Below are positions 29,866-38,821 of a stretch of 64,000 nt of DNA, one piece after another. The notes below the pieces were generated by a model that searched no databases, was not told where the DNA came from, and saw only the letters and a program-made list of their open reading frames with translations. Positions within the stretch are counted from its first letter, which is position 1. Every line of letters begins with the position of its first letter. Origin of the DNA: Lacimicrobium alkaliphilum (GTDB taxonomy: Bacteria; Pseudomonadota; Gammaproteobacteria; Enterobacterales; Alteromonadaceae); NCBI RefSeq assembly GCF_001466725.1, contig NZ_CP013650.1, positions 682,001 through 746,000 on the forward strand. The letters run 5' to 3'. The position numbers and the translations under genes are program-made.

Positions 29866-32778
29866 ATGATCATTCAACGATACAAAAAACTAGTCTCGGG
29901 CGGATCTCTGCTTGTCTTTCTTATTGGCGGTGCGTTATCCGGCCAGATACTGGCCCAGGAAAGTGGCCAGCTGGAACCGCAAATCGAGGGGATCACCAGT
30001 GTTTATCCGGCGCCTTTCAGCGAGTTTGAGGGCACTGATATCGAGCCTGAGATTTCTTTCGCGGCCGCTACCTATTTTGGCTACACCGGCGGGGTGATTG
30101 AAATCTGGGATCTGACCCTGGATCAGCCGGTGTTCAGATTGGATCCCGAGCCCGGGGATGCCCAGGAAGGACTGAACTCTTTCAAAATCCAACTCCCCGA
30201 AGGCATTTTACAGCCTGGCCATAATTATGAGATACGTGCCGGTCACCTGTTTACCCGTATCAATGACGCCCCCTGGAATATAACCAGTATTCAGGCCGGT
30301 AGCTGGCAGTTCAGTATTGCCGATGGGGCGAGTTCTGAACCAGAAGAGCCTCAGCCGCCAGAGCCTGAGGAGCCGCCAACACAGACCCCGGGGGCTCCCG
30401 TGGATATTGATGGTATTGTGTCTTTAATGCCCGCTCCCGGCACGACGTCGGTCAGTACCGGGGTGTTACCGCTGATCGAACTGTCGGGTAACAGTAACTT
30501 TGGTTACACCGATGATCGGGAAATCCGGGTCATTAACCTCAGTACAGGCGAACTGGTGGCCAGCTTTAACCCAGAGCCCGGCGATGGTCAGGAAGGCGCC
30601 ACTCAATATGTCATCCAGTTTGAACTTGAACCGGACAGTGACTATGAAATTCAGGCTGATCACCTGTTTGCCAGGGTTAATGCTGAGCCATGGAACGTAG
30701 CGGAGATTCCCACTGGTTACTGGCGTTTTACCACGGCGGATTCGTTCAGTGACAATCCAACCCTGCCTGGTGATGACGAACCGCAAACGCCCCCTGATGA
30801 TGGTGGCGATGACGGCGATAGTGGCGGTGGCAACGGTGACCGGGACTGGCGTGATATCGACACCGACCTGACCTGGACAACCAATATCCCGCAAGCGCGG
30901 CCCCGTTTGCTGTTTGATCAGCAGAGTCTGCAGCAGGCCCAGAGCTGGTATGCCAGTAATGATTTTGAACCACGGGATACCACTAATCCTGTCTACAGTT
31001 CGTTCGACCCGGTGGGAAATGCCTTCAAATATCTGTTAACCGGTGATGAGCAATATGCACAGATTGCAATCCAGGGTGCCCTGAATGCTTCGCAAAGTAT
31101 CTACGATCAGATTGGTGGGCACTGCGATGAATGCCGCTGGCACGGCGACAGCGTGATACTGGTGTATGACTGGCTGTACAATGTGATGACTGAATCGCAG
31201 CGCAATCAGATCAAAACGCAGTTAGATGAGGCCTTTGCCTATTATCTGGACTTCTTCTGGGGAGCCGCTGAGCCACGCTTTGCAGAGAACAACTATTTCT
31301 GGGGTTATTTTCGTAATGCGGCCATGTGGGGCATAGCCAATTTCCATGAAGATGAGCAATCGGAGATGTTTCTGCGCCGCTCACTGGGCGAGCGCTGGGA
31401 TGAAATCGGGTTGCCCCATTTTAACCAGAAATCGCCATCCGGGATTGCCGCCGAGGGCGTCAATTACGGTCCGACTATGCTGTATTACAACATATCCCTG
31501 CAGGAGAGCCTGAAGAATCTGGGCCGCGATCTGAATCAGGAAACCAACTGGTATCGCAACGCCGCCTGGTGGTTGCAGTATGCCTCACTGCCCAAACAGA
31601 CCTGGGATAATCCCAATGCCGATGAACCGGGCTGGAGCTGGTTCCCCTATGGTGATGCCGGTGGATTTTGGAACGGTAACAACTTTCTCAATGGCGGTGT
31701 CAGCCGGTTTCTGACCTATGTGCTCAGTCGCTGGAATGACACTAATCTGGAGGGTTACAGCCGCGACCTGCTGACGCGTACAGGGCTGGACGGAATGGCA
31801 CCAGTGGTGCTCAGGGCGCTGGATGACGGTGGTGAGGCACAGAGCCCGGATGATTTACCGCTGGATTATTTTATCGACGGTGAACTGGCCTATGCCTATG
31901 TGCGCAGCGGCTGGGATGAAGATGCTACGGTACTCAACCTGCAACTGTTATCACCGCCTATGGTGGGCCATGAGCATCAGGATTCAGGCAACTGGCAACT
32001 GTGGAAAGACGGCGTCTGGGCCAGCCGAGAATCGCCGGCACGGGGGTATGGCTCCAACAATGGTCAGATCCCCGGTTTCGCCGGGCAGGGAACTGTGGAT
32101 GTTAACCATCCGCTGGCCCATAACACGCTGCTGGTAAATGGCAAAGGGCCTGCATTCGCCGGTGGTGGCCAGGTTACTGATGTGACCAGTGAGCCTGAAT
32201 ACTTCTTCGCCACCACAGATCTGAGCCAGGCCTATGATGAAAATCACGTCAGCAGTGTCAAACGTCACTTCCTGTTTATCCGTGAACCACAGGTGCTGCT
32301 GATTTCCGATCAGGTAGCCAGGCAAAATGAGGATGTACAGTTATCTTTTATTGCCCACTTCCAGCAGGACGTCAGTCAGCAGGGCAATGTACACAGCAGC
32401 ACTAACCGCCATGTACATATCCAGTTGCATACGCTCTTACCAGGTCAGTTCGGTAGTCGAGTGGTGGATGAACAGCGCAGCCATCTGGATAATGCCCGGC
32501 GCCTGATGATCGAGGGGCAAACCGACAGTATGCTGCACCTGCTACGGGCGGATACCGCTCAGGATTCTGAACTGCAGGCCAGCATGGTTGACGGGCAGAT
32601 TGAGATGCGCAGTAACGGTCAGATCTGGACAGTGCAACTGGACAGCGAAGGTCGCTTCAGCCAAATCAGGGTTGATGATGGTGAGGGCGATACACGTCAG
32701 TTGCTGATCCATCAGGGTATCGAACGGCTGGATATCAGCGACGACGGCCTCAACTGGAGCAATAGTTACCAGTATTGA
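29866..32778 (+). CDS. Secreted heparinase II/III-like polysaccharide lyase with duplicated N-terminal domains
   Basis: 970-aa exported protein. Signal peptide (1-32), then two homologous about 100-aa beta domains (about 40-150 and 180-285) sharing NFGYT/YFGYT, PEPGD.QEG and DHLFARVN/GHLFTRIN..PWN, separated by a Pro/Glu linker. An Asp/Gly-rich linker leads to an alpha/alpha-barrel lyase-like domain (about 335-640) and a C-terminal heparinase II/III-like beta domain (about 660-960) with VGHEHQDSGNWQLW and VNHPLAHNTLLVNGKG. It probably degrades an acidic polysaccharide such as alginate or ulvan-type material; the substrate is not certain. Confidence 0.85.
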   Translation: MIIQRYKKLVSGGSLLVFLIGGALSGQILAQESGQLEPQIEGITSVYPAPFSEFEGTDIEPEISFAAATYFGYTGGVIEIWDLTLDQPVFRLDPEPGDAQEGLNSFKIQLPEGILQPGHNYEIRAGHLFTRINDAPWNITSIQAGSWQFSIADGASSEPEEPQPPEPEEPPTQTPGAPVDIDGIVSLMPAPGTTSVSTGVLPLIELSGNSNFGYTDDREIRVINLSTGELVASFNPEPGDGQEGATQYVIQFELEPDSDYEIQADHLFARVNAEPWNVAEIPTGYWRFTTADSFSDNPTLPGDDEPQTPPDDGGDDGDSGGGNGDRDWRDIDTDLTWTTNIPQARPRLLFDQQSLQQAQSWYASNDFEPRDTTNPVYSSFDPVGNAFKYLLTGDEQYAQIAIQGALNASQSIYDQIGGHCDECRWHGDSVILVYDWLYNVMTESQRNQIKTQLDEAFAYYLDFFWGAAEPRFAENNYFWGYFRNAAMWGIANFHEDEQSEMFLRRSLGERWDEIGLPHFNQKSPSGIAAEGVNYGPTMLYYNISLQESLKNLGRDLNQETNWYRNAAWWLQYASLPKQTWDNPNADEPGWSWFPYGDAGGFWNGNNFLNGGVSRFLTYVLSRWNDTNLEGYSRDLLTRTGLDGMAPVVLRALDDGGEAQSPDDLPLDYFIDGELAYAYVRSGWDEDATVLNLQLLSPPMVGHEHQDSGNWQLWKDGVWASRESPARGYGSNNGQIPGFAGQGTVDVNHPLAHNTLLVNGKGPAFAGGGQVTDVTSEPEYFFATTDLSQAYDENHVSSVKRHFLFIREPQVLLISDQVARQNEDVQLSFIAHFQQDVSQQGNVHSSTNRHVHIQLHTLLPGQFGSRVVDEQRSHLDNARRLMIEGQTDSMLHLLRADTAQDSELQASMVDGQIEMRSNGQIWTVQLDSEGRFSQIRVDDGEGDTRQLLIHQGIERLDISDDGLNWSNSYQY

Positions 32779-32986
32779 GTTGAATATTAGTTTAAGGGTT
32801 GCATCGCATTCCTTATCTGAATCGCCACTGATTTTCTGGACATCTCTTGATTAGAGCAAGTGACACTAATAGTGAGAACCGGTCACTTGTATTAAGGACA
32901 AAAATTAAATACTTTTGTCCGCATGCTCGATGCTACGAGAATTATTGATAGATTTTAGAACACGTTTTAAATTTAGGAATTTACAG

Positions 32987-33499
32987 GTGCATATTTCTTT
33001 CGAAGTCCCAACAGTAGAGTCTTACAGGTTAATACTAAGAGCCCTAAAAGAGGAGGATTTAAACGCTTTGATGGATCTATGGGGAGATGAAGAAACCACA
33101 CGTTTCATCGGAGGTATTCAAACTCGGGCTTCCGCTTGGCAGTTGTTAGCGGGGCTGACTGGACATTGGCTTTGGAGAGGATATGGCCTATGGGGGATCA
33201 TTGATAAAAATTCAAAAAAAACGATAGGATGGACCGGGATCTGGAATCCCGAAGGTTGGCCTGAGAAAGAACTAATTTGGTCAATCAATAAGGCATTCTG
33301 GGGAAAAGGACTTGCTACTGAAGCCGCTTTGGCGGCTCGAAACTATGCAAAACAAAAAATGGGTATCTCACAGCCGATTAGTGTGATAGCCCCAACAAAT
33401 TATTCTTCTATTGCTGTGGCAAAGAAGTTGGGGGCTAAATATGAAAGAAATTGGGAGCTAAGAGGTAATGTCGTCGAAATTTGGCGACATCCAACTTAG
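32987..33499 (+). CDS. GNAT-family (RimJ/RimL-type) N-acetyltransferase
   Basis: 170-aa acetyltransferase_3 domain protein: ESYRLILRALKEEDLNAL at the N-terminus, and the acetyl-CoA loop NKAFWGKGLATEAALAARNY. GTG start at 32987 with AGGA eight bases upstream. Codon use is distinctly more AT-rich than the genes before 32.8 kb, suggesting horizontal acquisition of this and the next genes. Confidence 0.82.
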   Translation: MHISFEVPTVESYRLILRALKEEDLNALMDLWGDEETTRFIGGIQTRASAWQLLAGLTGHWLWRGYGLWGIIDKNSKKTIGWTGIWNPEGWPEKELIWSINKAFWGKGLATEAALAARNYAKQKMGISQPISVIAPTNYSSIAVAKKLGAKYERNWELRGNVVEIWRHPT

Positions 33500-33548
33500 A
33501 AGATAAAGATACAGGAATCCATCGTAACTATTTCAGAGTGAGAGCATA

Positions 33549-33959
33549 ATGATCAGCAGAAAATACATTATTTCAGTAGTGTTACTTTTTTTTGTGGCGT
33601 TAATATGGAATGGCCTATTCCATATGGTTATTATTGTGGAACAGAATAAAATGATTACTTTCCTTCTGCGTCCAGACCTTTCCGAAAATATTTTTTTATC
33701 TCTACTTATCACTCTGTTAATTGTAACTCTTTTCGTTGTTAGTTATAGCAAGTGGCGCAAGAATGGAACTTTATTTGAAAGTCTTGTCCATGGATTATTT
33801 TTTGCGATACTGGCGGGTGTTCTAGTAAACGCTAATCAGTATTTGATGTATCCGATCCCTGGGGTACTTGCGGGATTATGGTTTATTGGAGGATTAATTG
33901 AATTTGCGCTGTATTCCGCAACTGTCTGGTTGGTACAGCAGAATAGAGAGTTTGCATAA
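33549..33959 (+). CDS. Small integral membrane protein
   Basis: 136 aa with four predicted TM segments (about 5-25, 48-64, 82-98, 107-128). No motif ties it to a known transporter or enzyme. ATG at 33549 has a GAGAG-like sequence upstream. AT-rich, same style as the neighbours. The 207 bp after it (33960-34166) holds nothing recognised. Confidence 0.7.
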   Translation: MISRKYIISVVLLFFVALIWNGLFHMVIIVEQNKMITFLLRPDLSENIFLSLLITLLIVTLFVVSYSKWRKNGTLFESLVHGLFFAILAGVLVNANQYLMYPIPGVLAGLWFIGGLIEFALYSATVWLVQQNREFA

Positions 33960-34169
33960 TAAGCTCATTTCTTATACTGGTTTTACTTTCTGCCAGAGCC
34001 ATCTCAAGTTTATTAATGGGATATTTAAAAAGATTTCGTACATGGGCGGATTAACTGTTTATCGTTACGATAGTGCTTGTTTCAAGGTTTCAAGAGACAA
34101 TCACAGGATTAGGCTAAAAAATCACTGAGCTACCCGAGGAACTGGATTAAATTATAAGGAGTTCGCTTG

Positions 34170-34655
34170 ATGGGAATGTCATCTACTACCACTAAAGCCT
34201 GGCGAGAGTATCTCTCAATACATGAAGACAAAAAGCATTTAAAACAGAACCTCTACGATGTCATCACTATTGGTCATACTGATGAAAGTAAAAATGAAGG
34301 GGCGAAACTTATCCTAACAGGAGAAAAAACGACTACCAGCGCTCTTCTATGGGATGACTACTTCAATGAAAAAGGTTTACCTTTCATTGGAGCATTAAGC
34401 ATTCTTGAAAATGGTTTTGGACAAGCCGTTGGGATAATTGAAACGCTGGAAGTCAAGGTGCAATCGATTTCAGAAGTTAACCAACTTTTTGTCAGTGGCT
34501 ATGGTGAGTGGGGCCCCTCGCTATCAGACTGGAGAAAAAAAGCCTGGCTTTTCTATTCCAGTGAGTGCAGAAACCTAGGGAAGAAACCAGATCCTGATAT
34601 GCCACTGGTTTGCGAGACATTTAGATTGGTACATAAGTTTCATGTTAATAAATGA
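34170..34655 (+). CDS. ASCH-domain protein
   Basis: 161-aa ASCH fold protein: GAKLILTGEKTTTSALLWDD contains the family's substrate-pocket region; GFGQAVGIIETLEVKV and GEWGPSLSDWRKKAW follow. ASCH proteins are RNA-binding or nucleoside-processing (for example YqfB, an N4-acetylcytidine amidohydrolase). AGGAG eight bases before ATG 34170 supports this start over TTG 34167. AT-rich accessory gene. Confidence 0.8.
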   Translation: MGMSSTTTKAWREYLSIHEDKKHLKQNLYDVITIGHTDESKNEGAKLILTGEKTTTSALLWDDYFNEKGLPFIGALSILENGFGQAVGIIETLEVKVQSISEVNQLFVSGYGEWGPSLSDWRKKAWLFYSSECRNLGKKPDPDMPLVCETFRLVHKFHVNK

Positions 34656-34822
34656 TGATCTACCCCCGCTCTTGTGACCCGCGAAAAGTTTAAATATGAC
34701 GCAGCGGGCTTAGTCCTCGATGGCAAGCCACCTTAAAAACAGGACATACAAGTTGGCACATTTTCACGAAATTTGGCGTTACTAGATGGGCAAGCATCAC
34801 GACAACTCATTGGAGACCCCAA

Positions 34823-37321
34823 ATGTTCAGAAAATGTCTTCTGTTAGGCGCAGGCATAACAGCTCTATCACCACTATCGGCTCTTGCCGCATTAAGCCCT
34901 GTAACCGTACAGGCACCTTCAAAAGTATTAGCTGAAAGTAATTACACAGTGTACTGGAGTTCTGGAGGGCCGGGCGCATATTACTACATCACCGAAATCA
35001 ACGACCAGACTGGCGCCTTTACAAGGAAGAAACATACTTCCACTTCAAAGCTCTTTAAAAAAACCAGCGAAGGCTCCTGGAGATATAAAGTTGAATGGTG
35101 CTTACAGCCTGACGGTTATTCTGAGACCTGTTCTGGATTATCTAATACTAAAACGGTAGATGTCCAAGAACCTGTGGGAACAGCCCAACTCATTCCTTTT
35201 GAAGGTGAAAATCTCACGGGAAATATTGAGGTCAAATGGAACAGACCTACTGGCACGGTAAAGCGATATAAGCTGAAGAAGAGAAAACAAATTGGGAAAG
35301 GACTTAGCGAAGAGCAAACCTACACCATTAGTGGGTCAGCACTTTCTTATAGGGTAGGCCCCTTTGATACAGGGCGTTATCGATTTGACCTTGAAGCATG
35401 TAACGATTTTGACTGTAGAGCAGGTACTGACCGCAGCGTCTCAGTGATGCTACGTCCGCAGCATGTTAACGACTTTAATGCGGTATTGACGGGGGGGAAC
35501 GATCGTGAAGTTTTGCTAAGCTGGACAAAACCACAAGGAAAGGAGCGCATCGACACGTACCGTATTCGGGTAAAAAAGCCTGGTGAATCTGCTTATACCG
35601 TTTTTGATAGTGTGTCCTCTGACAAACTTACTTATACAGTATCAGGGCTGGGAGGTGGTCTGCATTTCTTCAGAGTGCAAGCTTGTAATAAGCAATGCAG
35701 TGAATTCGATCCAGATGGCTGGAAAGCCTATGAGCTAAATAAGCCTACTACTGCAGTAGTATTGGGTGATAGTTTCTCATCGGGTGAGGCGGGTCGCTGG
35801 AAAGGAAACTCTGATACTGGGTCAGGGGACTACGGTGGGACAAACATTTCGTTTGATGGCGTGGCTTACGAGTCAGAAAGCTACGATACAAATGCATGCC
35901 ATAGAGCGTTGGGGGCCCCTATCCATTCCTTAGCTGACGAATTTGAGTTCACAAAAAACTTGGCCTGTTCTGGTGCTAAAAACAATGCGGTGTGGCCAGA
36001 AAGTGAAGGTGGGTTGCGTTATAGGGGAGAGTCACCTCAGATAGACAAGCTGGAAGATTTGCTTGAAACCCATGACGTTAAACTTGTTGTGGTGGGCGTT
36101 GGGGGAAGCGATATGGGCTTCATCAGTTTGATTCAAGATTGTGCCCAGGAGTTGATTGAGGATCTCACCACCCGACTCTCCGAAGGTTGTGGCCATAGCG
36201 TAACAGGCAAGATTAAAGGCTTAAACCAGGTGAGAGCTAAAGTTAAGTTAACCGTAAGCCATATCAAAAATATGATGGAGCGGCACGGGAAGGTTAACAA
36301 TGTGGACTACGAAATTGTATTGATGGGTTATCCCAGCATAGTGGAAGATGATCCTGGCCCCGGTCTGGCCGATCGCCTTGAGATGCGCTGTCCGTTCCGG
36401 GCTGAAGATGTAGTAAAAATTGAAAGCCGCCTGATGCCAGCCCTAAATGGACTTTATGCTTCGGCTGCCGTTGAAGAGGATGTTAACTTTATCAATATCA
36501 AAAATGTCTTTGAGGGGCATAAGCTATGTAACGGCTCTGCCTATCGGGCAGGGGAAGTTTATCAACTCACCGCTAGTAATACGGAGTGGGTTAGATTTCT
36601 TGATACCAGTGTGGCCAGTGCTTTCGAGGTCTCCACAGCCTTGGTATTGTTGCGCTTGGCCTATGATGCCTTGGGTAGTCTTACTAATGGAGAATGGAAC
36701 TCCCCTGACTTTATGGGCCATCAAGGTCGTATCCAGGAATCAATGCATCCTAACTTTTACGGGCAAAAGGCCGTGGGGCAATGCTTGCAACAGTTTTGGC
36801 AATTGAGGCAGTCATCAGCCACCCCACAGTCATATAACTGTTATTCACCATTAGGGGTAGTGCATTCCTCCCCAGAAGACGTCATTCTGGAACAACGTCC
36901 CGAAAGAGTGTATACCCAGTCTGTTTCACAAGACATATTCTTACAGCCTGGGGAACAAATCGTGGTTCCTGTTAATATGAATTTTAATATTGACGGAGGC
37001 TGGAATAGCCTGAACACAGGGTCTTTCTACATATCCGGCGAAGGGCAAGACGCACACGCTCCTTTAATTAAGCTCGTCAATAATGAGACTGGCGAGGAGA
37101 TTGTCCTCAAGGCTACCATGGCCCCTGGTGAAGGTGGGGATCAACCCATAGATGACGAACCGTTTGAAGAAGAACCACTGCTTCCTTTCGGCGCAGCCCA
37201 TGGATCATTCTACTCCTTACAGGGTCTACCCTTCACCGGAGGTATTTACGATGTAGTGATCCGAAATTCTAGTGACTTATATCCTTTATTAATCAATGAT
37301 ATAAGATTGAGTCTTTACTAA
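34823..37321 (+). CDS. Large secreted SGNH/GDSL hydrolase with N-terminal Ig/Fn3-like domains
   Basis: 832-aa exported protein with a signal peptide (1-23, cleavage near ALAAL), about three beta domains (about 24-310) rich in paired cysteines, and an SGNH hydrolase domain (about 311-660). The nucleophile block is VVLGDSFSSGEA (Ser317), the oxyanion block VVVGVGGSDMGF, and the catalytic His in SMHPNFYGQ (His642). The C-terminal beta domain (about 690-832) resembles a pre-peptidase-like module. The SSGE nucleophile is like actinobacterial SGNH lipases/esterases. Substrate unknown. Codon use is AT-shifted. Confidence 0.85.
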   Translation: MFRKCLLLGAGITALSPLSALAALSPVTVQAPSKVLAESNYTVYWSSGGPGAYYYITEINDQTGAFTRKKHTSTSKLFKKTSEGSWRYKVEWCLQPDGYSETCSGLSNTKTVDVQEPVGTAQLIPFEGENLTGNIEVKWNRPTGTVKRYKLKKRKQIGKGLSEEQTYTISGSALSYRVGPFDTGRYRFDLEACNDFDCRAGTDRSVSVMLRPQHVNDFNAVLTGGNDREVLLSWTKPQGKERIDTYRIRVKKPGESAYTVFDSVSSDKLTYTVSGLGGGLHFFRVQACNKQCSEFDPDGWKAYELNKPTTAVVLGDSFSSGEAGRWKGNSDTGSGDYGGTNISFDGVAYESESYDTNACHRALGAPIHSLADEFEFTKNLACSGAKNNAVWPESEGGLRYRGESPQIDKLEDLLETHDVKLVVVGVGGSDMGFISLIQDCAQELIEDLTTRLSEGCGHSVTGKIKGLNQVRAKVKLTVSHIKNMMERHGKVNNVDYEIVLMGYPSIVEDDPGPGLADRLEMRCPFRAEDVVKIESRLMPALNGLYASAAVEEDVNFINIKNVFEGHKLCNGSAYRAGEVYQLTASNTEWVRFLDTSVASAFEVSTALVLLRLAYDALGSLTNGEWNSPDFMGHQGRIQESMHPNFYGQKAVGQCLQQFWQLRQSSATPQSYNCYSPLGVVHSSPEDVILEQRPERVYTQSVSQDIFLQPGEQIVVPVNMNFNIDGGWNSLNTGSFYISGEGQDAHAPLIKLVNNETGEEIVLKATMAPGEGGDQPIDDEPFEEEPLLPFGAAHGSFYSLQGLPFTGGIYDVVIRNSSDLYPLLINDIRLSLY

Positions 37322-37355
37322 GCTAGCTAATAAGTCGGCTTATGCCTTATGTGAG

Positions 37356-37382
37356 AAGGCCTGGTTCAAGAATCCAGGCCTT
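37356..37382 (+). terminator. Hairpin after the SGNH hydrolase gene
   Basis: Perfect 9-bp stem AAGGCCTGG (37356-37364) / CCAGGCCTT (37374-37382), 35 bp past the stop. A weak pyrimidine stretch follows, so a terminator is likely but not textbook. Confidence 0.5.
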
Positions 37383-37529
37383 GACCTTTACCAAGGGCTT
37401 TGCCAGAGCATTGTTTACAGTAGCCGTTATGCTCAGCTTTGCTGCCTGCAGTTATCCGTCAGGGTTGGTGTGGCAAAACACCAATGGACACTTTGACTGA
37501 TGGAAACGAATTTGGGCGGAAAAGAATTT

Positions 37530-37592
37530 AGCTCAAATCTAATCTGACGCTGGCACCGAAAAATCGGGTAACTGTCAGATCAGGTCTGAGCT
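37530..37592. repeat. Long imperfect inverted repeat in a 305-bp intergenic region
   Basis: Arms 37530-37548 and 37574-37592 match at 16 of 19 positions when one is reverse-complemented, with a 25-base spacer. It lies 34 bp upstream of the small membrane gene. It could be an mRNA hairpin, a regulator site or a relic of a small transposable element. Nothing else is seen in 37322-37626. Confidence 0.5.
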
Positions 37593-37626
37593 ATGGCAAT
37601 TAATAGTATAACGAGGACTTACATTT

Positions 37627-38019
37627 ATGAATCTCCGCCCTACACCTGAATTACCCCAGTTTTTACTGGGACTGGTTTTTCTGTTTCTGGGCGCCTGGTG
37701 TTTGGTAGCGCCACACAATGTTGAATACCTGTCGCTTAACCCTGAATATCATATGTTAAATGAAGTGTCAGCATTGCTTATAGGGTGCTTTGGAGCTCAG
37801 GCGGTATTGGTATCTATTTTAATTTTCTGGTCTGAGTTTAAAACCAAAACCTACATCGTATTCGGAGTAGTTGGCTCGGTCCCATTCTTTGTTTTTAATT
37901 ATTATTTTGTTTTCGTAAACCCATTGTTCTCAAGCTTAATGCTGCTCGACTTCTTTGGTAATGTGTCAATTCTGTTGATCTGCCTGTGGGGAGCAAAACG
38001 TCATAAGCAAGCTGGTTAG
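37627..38019 (+). CDS. Small four-helix membrane protein
   Basis: 130 aa, four hydrophobic segments (about 10-28, 50-70, 80-100, 105-123) and a basic tail (GAKRHKQAG). ATG preceded by AGGA about ten bases upstream. The stop lies a few bases before the decayed IS3 remnant. Family not recognised. Confidence 0.65.
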   Translation: MNLRPTPELPQFLLGLVFLFLGAWCLVAPHNVEYLSLNPEYHMLNEVSALLIGCFGAQAVLVSILIFWSEFKTKTYIVFGVVGSVPFFVFNYYFVFVNPLFSSLMLLDFFGNVSILLICLWGAKRHKQAG

Positions 38020-38024
38020 TATTT

Positions 38025-38460
38025 CCTGACGAGGTATACTGAAGTCCCTGGTCTGACAACTTTTCTTTTGGACGCCTGCGCCAGACAGCCATCAGTAGAG
38101 CATTGATGACCAGGTCAACTTTGGTCCTGTTTTTCTTATGGTCCAGCACACGATCATGCGCGAGAACAGATCGATACCAACCATGAGATACGACCAGCCC
38201 TCTTAAGTCCCGATGTCAGTGAAGTCGTTCATCCACTCATTATCAGGGTTCTCGACACTAAACGCTCTGTTTAAGGTGTTTGCTGCCATTGTTTAACCCA
38301 ATCGGACAGTGATTTATAACTGACACGCAATCGTCCTGCGACGGAGGAGAGTGAATGGCTTTGTCTAGTGACTTGCTCAACAGCCTGGATTTTAAAATCT
38401 TCTGGGTAGCGTATTCCGCTCATGTACACCTAATAATTTATGCAATTATAAAGCTATAAA
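38025..38460 (-). mobile_element. Decayed IS3-family element (orfA start and orfB fragments)
   Basis: On the minus strand from ATG 38421-38423 the translation MSGIRYPEDFKIQAVEQVT and then LSDWVKQWQQ is the HTH start of an IS3 orfA. After a deletion, fragments of the orfB integrase core follow: NEWMNDFTDIG, a stop, then EGWSYLMVGIDLFSRMIV (about 38155-38245), and in another frame INALLMAVWRRRP and LSDQGLQYTS (about 38030-38110). Stops, frame changes and the lack of the central orf show it is dead. Confidence 0.85.
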
Positions 38461-38499
38461 GTGTCCTGGGATCGGGGGCGCACCAACAACCGCTTTCTA

Positions 38500-38790
38500 G
38501 CCAAAACTGCTTAATTTTTCCTAACACAATCGCTGGTCTTCTTTTGCACGTGTGCTTAATGGTTACTTTAGCCACGCATAGAAACCACTGCGCTCGATGT
38601 TAAGGCTCCCGCACATGACTTTCACAGGATAGCGTAACCAAATAGATTGTTTAAGGGCCAGATATTCGCGTTGTAAGCTTTTATTTTCTCTAACTTTAAC
38701 AACCCTGGCGATTCTATTTTTACGCTTGCGTCACAATTCATACATCCATTGCGTTATCTGGTTTGTACGCGAATTCACATGCTTTCGCGA
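38500..38790 (-). mobile_element. Second decayed IS3-family orfB fragment
   Basis: Minus-strand translation gives KVMCGSLNIERSGFYAWLK (about 38560-38620), the start of an IS3-family orfB, followed after a stop by TRAKEDQR-like residues. It lies upstream of, and in the wrong order for, the orfA at 38423, so it is a separate element or a nested insertion. No complete ORF remains. Confidence 0.75.
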
Positions 38791-38821
38791 TATCTGAAAC
38801 TAGCTATTTGTGGGGCCATGT

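Noticed and set aside
33960..34166. 76-aa open frame after the small membrane gene
   Set aside because: No ribosome-binding site and unconvincing composition; overlaps the previous gene.
37531..37592. Integron attC site
   Set aside because: No RYYYAAC/GTTRRRY core pairs at the ends, and no integrase or cassette array.
32987..38019. Prophage
   Set aside because: No phage structural, integrase or lysis genes; the IS remnants explain mobility better.
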